A stretch of DNA of 51,620 bases from an uncultured Lachnospiraceae bacterium (lineage in GTDB: Bacteria > Bacillota > Clostridia > Lachnospirales > Lachnospiraceae). The notes below the pieces were generated by a model that was not told the origin of the DNA, made no database searches, and saw only the letters and a program-made list of their open reading frames with translations. The position numbers were made by a program, and so were the translations under genes. Below, piece after piece: positions 19,985 through 28,788 of this stretch (within the stretch, counting starts at the first letter, position 1; each line of letters starts with the position of its first letter). The stretch spans positions 1 to 51,620 of the forward strand of contig CAOKOL010000030.1 in assembly GCA_948470335.1 (NCBI GenBank), in the 5' to 3' direction.

Positions 19985-20482
19985 ATGGAAAACAGTATAC
20001 TGAACAATTTACTTTTTGATCCGGCCTATCTGATTATCGGTCTGGGAGTTTTGTCATTGATTTTGCTGATTGCGGTGATCGTCTGTATTGGACGGACAAA
20101 AAAACTGTATCAGAAATATGACGCTTTTATGAGAGGAAAAAATGCGGAATCACTGGAAGACAGAATATTAGAGCAGATCGAAGAAATCAAAAATCTGAAT
20201 CTGGAAGATCACAGCAATAAGGATGCTATCAAAGCAATCAATAAAACGCTGCAGAAAACTTGCCAGAAAATGGGGCTGGTTAAATACGACGCTTTTAAAG
20301 GAATGGGAGGGCAGTCCAGTTTTGCTTTCGCCATTCTGGATCAGCAGGATAACGGAATTATGATGAACGCCATGCACAGCAGAGAGGGCTGCTATCTGTA
20401 TGCAAAAGAGATTGTTAACGGAACGTCTGATATTACGCTGAGCAAAGAAGAAGAAGAAGCTTTGAAGAAAGCGCTGGAATAA
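19985..20482 (+). CDS. DUF4446 family membrane protein
   Basis: 165 residues with one N-terminal transmembrane segment (about 14-36), a charged coiled-coil-like stretch (about 45-90) and a small C-terminal domain. The C-terminal domain contains the pattern VKYDAFKGMGGQSSFA and REGCYLYAKEI, as in the DUF4446 family. Members often sit right after parB in Clostridia, as here (11-base gap). The function is not known. The position suggests a link to chromosome segregation or the membrane, but that is only context. Confidence 0.8.
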   Translation: MENSILNNLLFDPAYLIIGLGVLSLILLIAVIVCIGRTKKLYQKYDAFMRGKNAESLEDRILEQIEEIKNLNLEDHSNKDAIKAINKTLQKTCQKMGLVKYDAFKGMGGQSSFAFAILDQQDNGIMMNAMHSREGCYLYAKEIVNGTSDITLSKEEEEALKKALE

Positions 20483-20503
20483 AATAAATGATTTTGAAGC
20501 AGG

Positions 20504-20532
20504 AACAGGAGTGAATACTTACTCCTGTTTTT
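20504..20532 (+). terminator. intrinsic terminator after the parAB operon
   Basis: A 9-bp perfect stem (20504-20512 with 20521-20529) and an 8-base loop end in TTTTT. It closes the parA-parB-DUF4446 unit. The remaining gap to 20671 is AT-rich and presumably holds the promoter for the next operon, but I see no convincing -35/-10 pair. Confidence 0.85.
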
Positions 20533-20671
20533 GCATATCTGCATATTAAGAACATTGTCGTTTTTATGTCTGTTTATTTGTAAGAATTATTTAATGAAAT
20601 TGTAGGGAATATATGATAAAATATGAAAAGACGTTACAAATATCAGTTCTTGAAGGAGCAGGAAAACGGAT

Positions 20672-21373
20672 ATGCAGAATACGGTTTTGATTGTAGACGA
20701 TGAAAAAGAAATCGCCGATCTGGTGGAAATTTATCTGGTCAGCGACGGATTTCGGGTTTTAAAAGCAGAGGATGCGAAAGCAGGCCTTTCCTATATAGAA
20801 AATGACATTGTTGATCTGGCTATTTTAGATATTATGCTGCCGGAGATGAACGGTTTGGAGATGTGCAAGGAGATCAGAAAGACAAGAAATATTCCGATTA
20901 TATTTTTAAGCGCCCGGTCCACGGACCTGGATAAAATCATGGGTCTGGGAATGGGAGCGGACGATTATGTGACAAAGCCCTTCAGCCCTCTGGAACTGGG
21001 AGCCAGAGTGAAATCGCAGCTTCGCCGGTACCATGAACTGAATCCGGGCGGACAGAAATTTAAGGATCACAGCGGATGCATCAGCATCCGCGGTATTCAT
21101 ATTGACAAAGAAAACCATATGGTTACGATCGGAAAAGATGAGGTCAAGCTGACGCCGATTGAGTTCGATATCCTCTATCTGCTGGCTTCCAATCCCGGAA
21201 AGGTATTCAGTACCGATGAGATTTTTGAAAAAGTATGGAATGAAAAAGTATACGAGGCTAACAATACGGTTATGGTACATATCAGAAGACTGCGGAGCAA
21301 GCTGAAGGAAGACCAGCGAAAGGATAAGATCATCTCCACTGTCTGGGGGGTAGGATACAAAATTGAAAAATAA
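20672..21373 (+). CDS. OmpR/VanR-type response regulator
   Basis: 233 residues. The N-terminal receiver domain has the acidic pair VDDE near residue 9, phospho-acceptor Asp53 in LDIMLPEMNG, and the Lys of TKPFSPLELGARVKSQLRR. The C-terminal winged-helix domain ends VHIRRLRSKL...VWGVGYKIEK. It overlaps the next gene, a histidine kinase, by 11 bases. Similarity to VanR-type regulators is general. There are no vanHAX genes nearby, so I do not infer vancomycin resistance. Confidence 0.93.
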   Translation: MQNTVLIVDDEKEIADLVEIYLVSDGFRVLKAEDAKAGLSYIENDIVDLAILDIMLPEMNGLEMCKEIRKTRNIPIIFLSARSTDLDKIMGLGMGADDYVTKPFSPLELGARVKSQLRRYHELNPGGQKFKDHSGCISIRGIHIDKENHMVTIGKDEVKLTPIEFDILYLLASNPGKVFSTDEIFEKVWNEKVYEANNTVMVHIRRLRSKLKEDQRKDKIISTVWGVGYKIEK

Positions 21374-22481
21374 TTTTCAGACCAGATTTAAAAAACAGGT
21401 TTTGAAAAGTATCATTGTCAGCGGCGTCATTACAGGCGTGGCGGAATTTTTTCTCGTTATGAATCTTTCCATGATCGGCAAAATTATGGAAATCCGCAGC
21501 CATTATAACAATACCGGCATCCGCAGCGGATATATGAATCTAATAGCAGCCATGTTTCTGGTATTTGTCGGCATTGTGATATTTTCAGTCAGTTTTTTTG
21601 TTTTGGAAAACTGGAAGATTCATTTTATAGCAAACATCTATCACGGAATCCGCAGGTTGGCAGAGGGAGATTTGGAAACCCATGTAGAGATTACAGGGGA
21701 CGACGAATTGGCAGAGATTGCTCTGGAAGTGAATCATCTGGGAGAAAAAATCAAGGCTTTGATTGAAAAGGAGAGTAAGTCGGAAAAGACAAAGCATGAA
21801 CTGATTACCAATATCGCCCATGATCTGAGAACGCCTCTTACTTCCATTATCGGATACGTGGAGCTGCTTCATACCAGCGAGACACTGACCTGTGAACAGC
21901 GAAAACAATATACGGCCATTGTGCTGACCAAAGCGAAACGACTGGAAAGGCTGATTGAAGATTTATTTGGTCTGACGAAATTAAATTATGGAAAGATTAC
22001 GATGAATGTAGAACAAATCGACATCGTAAAACTGCTGGAGCAATTGCTGGAGGAAGCTTATCCCAGCTTTAAGGAAAATAATCTGGAATATGATATACTG
22101 ACCAATGAGAAAAAAATTGTAATCAACGGAGACGGAAATCTTCTGGCCAGATTGTTTGACAATATTATATCCAACGCGATCAAGTATGGAAAGGACGGAA
22201 AAAAAGTTCAGGTTATCATAACCGGAGAAGAAAAGTATGTGACCGTCCGTATTATTAACTTTGGAAAAATTATACCGGAAGAAGAACTTCCCTGTATTTT
22301 CGATAAATTTTACCGGGTGGAGCAGTCCAGATCCGAGGAGACAGGCGGAACCGGACTGGGACTGGCGATCGCAAAGGATATTACGGAGCTGCACGGCGGC
22401 ACAATTTATGCCGAAAGTTCTTTAAAAGGAACAGAATTTATTGTAAAATTGATCTATGATTTTGATATAGATAAGGAATAA
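21363..22481 (+). CDS. membrane sensor histidine kinase (VanS-like)
   Basis: 372 residues starting at a TTG that overlaps the regulator gene. Two transmembrane segments (about 15-37 and 58-80) bracket a very short external loop, so it may sense the membrane or a partner rather than a soluble ligand. HAMP-like and HisKA regions follow, with phospho-acceptor His153 in ITNIAHDLRTPLTS. The ATPase has the N-box region FDNIISNAIKYG, and GGTGLGLAIAKDI with ELHGGTI. It is expected to pair with the preceding regulator. Confidence 0.92.
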   Translation: MKNNFQTRFKKQVLKSIIVSGVITGVAEFFLVMNLSMIGKIMEIRSHYNNTGIRSGYMNLIAAMFLVFVGIVIFSVSFFVLENWKIHFIANIYHGIRRLAEGDLETHVEITGDDELAEIALEVNHLGEKIKALIEKESKSEKTKHELITNIAHDLRTPLTSIIGYVELLHTSETLTCEQRKQYTAIVLTKAKRLERLIEDLFGLTKLNYGKITMNVEQIDIVKLLEQLLEEAYPSFKENNLEYDILTNEKKIVINGDGNLLARLFDNIISNAIKYGKDGKKVQVIITGEEKYVTVRIINFGKIIPEEELPCIFDKFYRVEQSRSEETGGTGLGLAIAKDITELHGGTIYAESSLKGTEFIVKLIYDFDIDKE

Positions 22482-22498
22482 ATCGAGAGGATACCTCT

Positions 22499-24667
22499 AT
22501 GAGTAAAAGGATGATTTCTTTCATTGCCAGTCTGATATTGATTTTTGTCTGCTTTCTTCCCGCCCATGCCGTGGGTGGTGGAGAAAGCCAGATTGGCGTT
22601 ACTGTTGATTTTGGGTTTTATCATGCGGTGAAATCGGGACGATATGTTCCGGTTCATATTACTGTGGAAAAACTGGGAGAGTTCAGTGAAGGGATACTGG
22701 AACTAAGGGTGCCTGTAAACAGTCAGGAACAGTATATTTATGAGCATGACATTTTGCTGAAACAGCACGGCGCGCAGGATATAAACTTTTATATTCCGGT
22801 CTATGGGGATACGAAATATCTGCAGATCAGCGTTTACGACAAAGAAGGCGAATGCATTTTTACACACAAAGAGACGATGATTCTCCAGGATGACTATGGA
22901 GAAATTTTTACCGGGATTCTTGACCGGCTGGAAAATGACGAATCCCGGCTGAACAATTTAATCGTCGATGACAATTCTGATATCAGTATAAAGGAATTTC
23001 ATATTACTACAGATAATTTCCCTGAGCATATTCTGGATCTGGATCTATTGGATATTATTATCGTAAATCCGTCCGCGGAAAAGATTCTGACCCGGAATAA
23101 GAAAAAAACACTGGAACAGTGGGTGGATCAGGGAGGGCTCTGTATCTACAATGAGAGCAGTAAAGACGGATATGAGGCGCTGGGAAACGGAGTTCTCTGT
23201 TACTACAGCCAGAATCTCTTCGATCAGGATGAGGAAGATCTGAAAGATATTTTTCTGGAAATCATTGATAAGGAGAGAATGAGTAATATTCAGAATGAAA
23301 TGATGATGCGAACAGATTCTGATTACTGGGAGATCAATGATCTGGTAAGCGTGTCAAACCAGGAATCTGCGGATTCCCTCTATTTCTATATGGGATTACT
23401 GGTTGTATATCTGATTACTGTATGTCCATTGGTATTTTATTTTCTCCGGATAAAAAGAAAATCTGCTTACTACAGTTATGTTGTGATGGGCTGCACCTGT
23501 CTGTTTTCGCTGGTGATTATTGTGGCCGGCGCACGGACAAGGATGTATCAGTCGATTGTAAACTACTGCAGGATTATCGATCTGAATCAGGATAAAATTT
23601 ATGAAGATACGTATCTGGGAATTCGGTCGCCGAACAATAAAATGAACGAGATGACCGTAGATCCGTCCTATCAGATTTTTCCTGTACAGAATGGATATGA
23701 CAGCTATGGTATTTACAGCAATTATTTTTTCCTGACAGGCATGGATGGCAGCAGGAATCAGCTTGTTGATTATGATCTGAAAATAAAGACCGGAAAAGAT
23801 TACAGTGGAGTTGAGATAAAAAATAACAAGGCTTTTGACGTATCTCTGTTTCATTTGAAAAGAAACAGCGCCAATACGGATGATAAAAGTCTGGATGCCA
23901 GTCTTCATATTTTTGATAACTCCATAACGGGGCAGGTGACCAATCGGACCGGAAAAGATCTGGAAGATGTGTTTATAGCAGGTTTCAGTCAGTTTTATTA
24001 TATCGGTTCCATCAAGGAAGGGGAAACTGTGGAACTGAACGGGGAACTTTTTACCAATTATTCCGTTCAGTACTTTCAGACGGTCAGCAGTCTGTTTGAC
24101 AAAAAACATGAAAAAGCAGCTTCTTATCATCTGTCCACCTGTTTTACCGAGCCGGTGAATCGGTTTAAAATTGCGGGTTTCGCTGAGGACGACGGAGATT
24201 TTCTGGGAGAAAATACATTTTATTTAAGCGGGTCGCTTCTGATCAGCCAGAACTGTCAGGTTGATTTTACAAAAGGAGATCAGATTTATTATCCGGTTTT
24301 ACTGAAACGGCCTGCCGTCATATCCGGAAATTACCGGTACAAAAGTTTTATGATGGAATCAGGATACTGTGTGGTGAATTATGAACTGGGCAGGGAATTT
24401 GAAGTGGATTATATCACATTTTATGAAAATAACTGTGAAGCGGAGGGAATCGCATTCCGTAAAAGCTTTTCAGGAACCGCTTATTTTATGAACTGGCAGA
24501 CAGGCAGATATGAGGAAGTCAGTCTGCCCGGCCGGTTTGACAGGGAGACGCTGGAACCATATCTGAATGATTCCAATCAGATTCAGGTGAAATATGTGGA
24601 TAATGCTTATGGCGATAATGTATACAGCATAGGCATTCCCTATCTGACTGTGACAGGGAGAGAATAG
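22499..24667 (+). CDS. secreted/membrane protein of unknown function, encoded with an ABC exporter
   Basis: 722 residues. A clear signal peptide (1-24, cleavage after PAHA) is followed by an external region of about 265 residues. This holds beta-rich sequence and then a segment resembling a Rossmann/GATase-like fold (LDIIIVNPS, WVDQGGLCIYNE). Two transmembrane segments follow (about 293-316 and 324-346), then an external beta-rich C-terminal half of about 375 residues. I do not recognise a named family. It is followed after 1 base by an ABC ATPase and permease, so it is probably an accessory component of that transporter. Confidence 0.7.
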   Translation: MSKRMISFIASLILIFVCFLPAHAVGGGESQIGVTVDFGFYHAVKSGRYVPVHITVEKLGEFSEGILELRVPVNSQEQYIYEHDILLKQHGAQDINFYIPVYGDTKYLQISVYDKEGECIFTHKETMILQDDYGEIFTGILDRLENDESRLNNLIVDDNSDISIKEFHITTDNFPEHILDLDLLDIIIVNPSAEKILTRNKKKTLEQWVDQGGLCIYNESSKDGYEALGNGVLCYYSQNLFDQDEEDLKDIFLEIIDKERMSNIQNEMMMRTDSDYWEINDLVSVSNQESADSLYFYMGLLVVYLITVCPLVFYFLRIKRKSAYYSYVVMGCTCLFSLVIIVAGARTRMYQSIVNYCRIIDLNQDKIYEDTYLGIRSPNNKMNEMTVDPSYQIFPVQNGYDSYGIYSNYFFLTGMDGSRNQLVDYDLKIKTGKDYSGVEIKNNKAFDVSLFHLKRNSANTDDKSLDASLHIFDNSITGQVTNRTGKDLEDVFIAGFSQFYYIGSIKEGETVELNGELFTNYSVQYFQTVSSLFDKKHEKAASYHLSTCFTEPVNRFKIAGFAEDDGDFLGENTFYLSGSLLISQNCQVDFTKGDQIYYPVLLKRPAVISGNYRYKSFMMESGYCVVNYELGREFEVDYITFYENNCEAEGIAFRKSFSGTAYFMNWQTGRYEEVSLPGRFDRETLEPYLNDSNQIQVKYVDNAYGDNVYSIGIPYLTVTGRE

Positions 24668-24668
24668 G

Positions 24669-25637
24669 ATGCTGGATGTAAAAGGACTGACAAAACGATA
24701 TAAAAATTTTACGGCGCTGGATCAGTTTGATCTTCATGTGGACAGAGGAGAATTATTCGGCTTCGTGGGTCCTAACGGGGCCGGAAAAACCACCACGATC
24801 AAAATTCTGACAGGACTTTTAAGAGCGGATGAAGGAACTGTGACTTTAGACGGACGGAATATTTTAAAGGAAAGGGCCTATATCAGAGAAAATATCGGGT
24901 ATATGCCGGATTTTTCAGGGGTCTATGATAATATGAAGGTGTTCGAGTATATGGAGTTTTATGCTTCCGCATACCGAATCGAAGGGCCGGAAGCCAGAGA
25001 ACGGTATTATGAACTTCTGGAGATGGTGGGATTAAGCCAGAAAGCCAACAGCTTTGTGGATGAGCTGTCCCGTGGAATGAAGCAGCGGCTGAGTCTGGCC
25101 AGAGCGCTGATCCATGATCCCAGACTGTTAATTCTGGATGAGCCGGCGTCAGGACTGGATCCTCAGAGCCGCTATCATCTGAAAGAAGTGCTTAAATATC
25201 TGAATCGGGACGGGAAAACCATTATCATCAGTTCTCATATTCTTGCCGAGCTTTCGGAGATGTGTACGGATATCGGGATTATTGACAATGGGAAGATGAT
25301 TCTCCGGGGAAGCCTGATTGATATTCTGGATCAGGTCAATCAGAACAATCCGCTGGAAATTACCGTTTATGACGGAATGGAAAAAGCGGCGAGAATCTTA
25401 AAGGAACATTCCAGAGTACAGACGGTTACTTTTGATTATCATAAAATTATGGTGAGCTTTTCAGGCAGTCACGAAGAAGAAGCAGAGCTGCTGAAAAAAC
25501 TTGTTATCAATGATGTGGCGGTCTACGAATTTATAAGAAAGCCGGGAAGTCTGGAAAATCTGTTTATGAAAATAACGGAAGGAAAGAAAGAAAAGGTTGT
25601 GGTCAGCAATGAGATCGAGATGGAACCCAGTTTTTAA
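24669..25637 (+). CDS. ABC transporter ATP-binding protein (ABC-2 export type)
   Basis: 322 residues. It has Walker A GPNGAGKT (34-41), a signature reading LSRGMKQRLSLARAL (from 133) and Walker B LLILDEP with the D-loop SGLDP. The H-loop histidine is in IISSHILAEL. A C-terminal domain of about 100 residues is typical of CcmA/NatA-type exporters. It starts 1 base after the upstream membrane-protein gene and overlaps the permease gene by 29 bases, so the three are co-translated. The substrate is unknown. Confidence 0.93.
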   Translation: MLDVKGLTKRYKNFTALDQFDLHVDRGELFGFVGPNGAGKTTTIKILTGLLRADEGTVTLDGRNILKERAYIRENIGYMPDFSGVYDNMKVFEYMEFYASAYRIEGPEARERYYELLEMVGLSQKANSFVDELSRGMKQRLSLARALIHDPRLLILDEPASGLDPQSRYHLKEVLKYLNRDGKTIIISSHILAELSEMCTDIGIIDNGKMILRGSLIDILDQVNQNNPLEITVYDGMEKAARILKEHSRVQTVTFDYHKIMVSFSGSHEEEAELLKKLVINDVAVYEFIRKPGSLENLFMKITEGKKEKVVVSNEIEMEPSF

Positions 25638-26499
25638 GATGGAAAAGATGACATCATCAAGAAGTGCAAAAATGTCCGTGATTGTCTTTGGAATGAATCT
25701 GATTCTTACGATTGCCGCATTGATTATGCTTTATACCATTAAGCATGAAACCGATTATACCGGAGAAATTCCTTATCAGTCTTTTATTCAACTTTACCGG
25801 ATAATCGCATTTTTTGAGTTTGCTTTGATCCTGCTGATTGTTCCGGCGCTGACTTCCGGCGCCGTGTCCGGAGAGCGGGAGAGACAGACGCTGGATCTTC
25901 TGATGAGCACGAAGATGAATTGCTGGGATATTATTGTAGGTAAGCTGGGGGCATCCTTTCGGACCGTGCTGATTGTGATCCTGTCAGGGTTTCCCGTCCT
26001 GTCGCTGGTGTTTATTTACGGCGGAATCAGTGAGTTTGACATGATATTTTTATTTGCTTATTATGTGATTACGGCGCTGTTTACAGGGAGCCTTGGAATT
26101 ATGCTTTCGTCGCTGTTTAAGAAAACGGCGACTTCCACGGCGGTATCTTATATCGTACTGCTGCTTTTGACGGCAGGAACGGGGGCGGCGACCTATCTGT
26201 TTTACAGAATTTCTTACACAAGATTTGTGGAAATGAACAATTTGGCATTCTATCCGTCGGCAGGGAAATCCATCTATTTTCTCCTGGTCAATCCTGCCTT
26301 TTCTTTTTATTATTTTATGAATGGACAGACAGGAAGCGGCAGAGAGTTTTATGAGTTTCTCTTCAGTGCCGGCATTTACGAAAAAAATTTTATTCTGGAA
26401 AACTGGGTCATGCTTAGCATAGGAATTCAGTTTGTGCTGTCAGTGATTTTTATCTTTGTGGCTGTCAGGGCAATTGATCCGATGAAGAAAAAATATTAG
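25609..26499 (+). CDS. ABC-2 type transporter permease
   Basis: 296 residues with about six transmembrane segments. It carries the ABC-2 family marker VSGERERQTLDLLMSTKM in the cytoplasmic loop after the second span. I chose the ATG at 25609 (MRSRWNPVF). The frame is open to a TTG at 25597, which is less likely. It overlaps the ATPase gene by 29 bases and ends 19 bases before aroC. The arrangement resembles exporters of the NatAB or gliding GldF type, but the cargo is not known. Confidence 0.9.
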   Translation: MRSRWNPVFKMEKMTSSRSAKMSVIVFGMNLILTIAALIMLYTIKHETDYTGEIPYQSFIQLYRIIAFFEFALILLIVPALTSGAVSGERERQTLDLLMSTKMNCWDIIVGKLGASFRTVLIVILSGFPVLSLVFIYGGISEFDMIFLFAYYVITALFTGSLGIMLSSLFKKTATSTAVSYIVLLLLTAGTGAATYLFYRISYTRFVEMNNLAFYPSAGKSIYFLLVNPAFSFYYFMNGQTGSGREFYEFLFSAGIYEKNFILENWVMLSIGIQFVLSVIFIFVAVRAIDPMKKKY

Positions 26500-26518
26500 A
26501 TTTACGGAGGTTTTTATT

Positions 26519-27622
26519 ATGTCAGGTTCTGTGTTCGGAACAATCTTTCAGATCTCTACATGGGGAGAGTCTCATGGAAAAGGTGTGGGCGTGACGGTGG
26601 ACGGATGTCCGGCAGGGATACCTTTGTCGGAGACAGATATTCAGCAGTGGCTGGACCGGAGAAAACCGGGCCAGAGCAAATTTACAACCCAGCGAAAGGA
26701 GTCGGATCAGGCAGAGATTTTATCCGGCGTGTTTGAGGGAAAGACAACCGGGACACCGATTGCGATTATGGTAAAAAATACGAATCAGCGTTCCGGGGAT
26801 TATGCGGAAATCGCCTCTTATTACAGACCGGGCCATGCCGATTATACCTTTGATCAGAAATACGGATTCCGGGATTACAGAGGCGGCGGACGGTCTTCGG
26901 GCCGGGAGACCATTGGCCGGGTGGCCGGGGGAGCCGTGGCCATGGGGCTTTTAAAGGCTGTGGGGATTGATCTGTTTGCTTATACGAAGGAGATCGGAGG
27001 AATCCGGGCCGACCCCGGAAAATTCTCCAGAGAAGCGATTCTGGAGAATGCCGTATATATGCCGGATATGGATGCCGCGGCGAGAGCGGCAGAACTGTTG
27101 GAACAATGTATCAGAGAACAGGATTCCGCAGGAGGCATTATCGAGTGTGTGATCAGGCATGTACCGGCAGGGCTGGGAGATCCGGTATTTGATAAGCTGG
27201 ACGCAAAGCTGGCGGCCGCCGTGTTTTCCATCGGAGCTGTGAAAGGCTTTGAGGTGGGGGACGGATTTGCGGCGGCGAGAGCCAGAGGATCGGAAAACAA
27301 TGATTGTTTTTGTAAAGGCGGCAAAAAGACCAACCATGCGGGGGGGATTCTGGGCGGAATCAGCGACGGCAGCGATATCATTTTCCGCGCGGCCATTAAA
27401 CCGACCCCCAGCATTTCGGCGGTTCAGGAGACGGTGAACAGAGACGGGGAGGAGATTTCCATAAGCATCAAAGGCCGTCACGATCCGGTGATTGTTCCCA
27501 GAGCGGTGGTGGTGGTGGAAGCCATGGCTGCCCTGACCGTGGCGGATGCCCTGCTGACCGGAATGGGGAGCAGAGTGGACACGGTGCGGGAGGCGTATAC
27601 AGGCAGATCCGTCTCGATTTGA
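26519..27622 (+). CDS. aroC: chorismate synthase
   Basis: Last step of the shikimate pathway: forms chorismate from EPSP using reduced FMN. It has the N-terminal TWGESHGKGVGVTVDGCPAG, RPGHADYTFDQKYGFRDYRGGGRSSGRET in pieces, and the C-terminal signature PTPSISAVQ followed by RHDPVIVPRAVVVVEAM. 367 residues is normal. The last 145 bases overlap the antisense apbE gene. Its conserved C-terminus shows that the aroC frame is the constrained one there. Confidence 0.97.
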   Translation: MSGSVFGTIFQISTWGESHGKGVGVTVDGCPAGIPLSETDIQQWLDRRKPGQSKFTTQRKESDQAEILSGVFEGKTTGTPIAIMVKNTNQRSGDYAEIASYYRPGHADYTFDQKYGFRDYRGGGRSSGRETIGRVAGGAVAMGLLKAVGIDLFAYTKEIGGIRADPGKFSREAILENAVYMPDMDAAARAAELLEQCIREQDSAGGIIECVIRHVPAGLGDPVFDKLDAKLAAAVFSIGAVKGFEVGDGFAAARARGSENNDCFCKGGKKTNHAGGILGGISDGSDIIFRAAIKPTPSISAVQETVNRDGEEISISIKGRHDPVIVPRAVVVVEAMAALTVADALLTGMGSRVDTVREAYTGRSVSI

Positions 27623-28611
27623 AACTGTTCTTCCAGCCCTTCGGAATAGTGAATCGTTCCGTCCGACATAATAAAAATCCCGTAGCAGTCCGGCTGCGAT
27701 TCCACCAGTTTCATTCCGTCCTCCAGTCCCAGGCAGAAACAGGAGGTGGACAAAGCGTCCCCGTCCGCGGACTCCGGGGAGATGATGGTGACGGAAACCA
27801 GGCCGTTGTCATAAGGGTAGCCGGTGGACGGGTTTAAAATATGATGATACTGTTTTCCGTCCACGGTAATATACCGTTCATAAATGCCGGAAGAAACTAC
27901 GGACAGGTCGTCGATATCGACAATTCCCACCACCTGGCTGTGGTCCGCAAAAGGCTTCTGGATGCCGATGCGGAACAGGGCGCCGGAGGGCTTTGTTCCC
28001 ACACAGAGCATATTTCCGCCCAGATTAATCGTGGCGCTTTTAACGCCATGCTCCGTGAGATATTCTTTGATTCTGTCCGCAATATATCCTTTGGCGATGG
28101 CCCCCAGCTCGATGCCCATTCCCTCTACCGCAAATGAAACGGTTTGATTTTGAAGTCCTATCTTTTGATAATCTACTTTTTTCAGCGCGGTTTCCAACAG
28201 TGCCGGATCCGGCAGTGACGGATTTTCACTGCCCGAAGAAAAATCCCAGAGAGAAGAAACCGGATGAACAGAGATATCAAAAGCCCCATCTGTCAGTTCT
28301 CCGTAGAAAAGCCCTTTTTCAATCAGCTCCGCCGTATCTTCGGATACCTCCGTGATTTCTCCCCGGTTTAACCGGGCAATCTCAGAAGTATCTATGGTTC
28401 TGCTGAACAGTTCTTCATATTTCCGGCAGAGATCAAGGCAGCCGTCTAATAAGGATTCATCGGTGGAATCGTAAATATTGATTGTGACGATGGTGTTCAG
28501 CATATAAGAGGTTCTGGTGATAAAGGTATCATCACTCTTTTTAGTGTCACAGCCGGTAAAGGTAAAAAGAATGACACCTATCAGGAAGAAAGAAAGTAAT
28601 CTTCGATTCAT
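27478..28611 (-). CDS. apbE: FAD:protein FMN transferase (ApbE lipoprotein)
   Basis: Attaches FMN covalently to subunits such as RnfG/NqrC or to other extracytoplasmic flavoproteins. The signal sequence ends in a lipobox with Cys21 (TFTGC). LNTIVTINIYD, LGAIAKGYIADRI, INLGGNMLCVG and HHILNPSTGYP, and SADGDALSTSCFCLG, are family motifs. The family part ends near residue 330. About 46 further residues, beginning IETDLPVYAS and rich in Ser, Thr and Ala, are read antisense through the aroC 3' end and look like stop-codon run-on. It has its own near-perfect promoter. Confidence 0.93.
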   Translation of the reverse strand: MNRRLLSFFLIGVILFTFTGCDTKKSDDTFITRTSYMLNTIVTINIYDSTDESLLDGCLDLCRKYEELFSRTIDTSEIARLNRGEITEVSEDTAELIEKGLFYGELTDGAFDISVHPVSSLWDFSSGSENPSLPDPALLETALKKVDYQKIGLQNQTVSFAVEGMGIELGAIAKGYIADRIKEYLTEHGVKSATINLGGNMLCVGTKPSGALFRIGIQKPFADHSQVVGIVDIDDLSVVSSGIYERYITVDGKQYHHILNPSTGYPYDNGLVSVTIISPESADGDALSTSCFCLGLEDGMKLVESQPDCYGIFIMSDGTIHYSEGLEEQFQIETDLPVYASRTVSTLLPIPVSRASATVRAAMASTTTTALGTITGS

Positions 28612-28632
28612 GGAGACTCCTTTTTTATTTCT

Positions 28633-28660
28633 ATTATACGGTTAAAAAAGGCACTGTCAA
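28633..28660 (-). promoter_or_regulatory. apbE promoter
   Basis: Minus-strand perfect TTGACA (28660-28655), a 16-base spacer and a perfect TATAAT (28638-28633), 22 bases before the apbE start. AGGAG lies close to the ATG. Confidence 0.82.
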
Positions 28661-28700
28661 TCTTTTTATGGATCGGATGAAAGCTGAAAAAATATCGGAT

Positions 28701-28744
28701 AAAAAAGAGACGAAACACCGATTGCCGGTCAGTTTTTCGTCTCT
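28701..28744 (-). terminator. intrinsic terminator after the first UroD-fold gene
   Basis: A 10-bp stem (28706-28715 with 28735-28744) and a loop that can form a small inner stem are followed, on the minus strand, by a T-run (28706-28701). It ends the MFS-UroD transcript 45 bases after the stop. Confidence 0.82.
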
Positions 28745-28788
28745 TCGCTTAAATTTAGAAATCCGTTTATAAATTACAGTTAAAACGA

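Noticed and set aside
20672..22481. VanR/VanS vancomycin-resistance system
   Set aside because: The likeness is that of the general family; no vanH, vanA or vanX genes are present.
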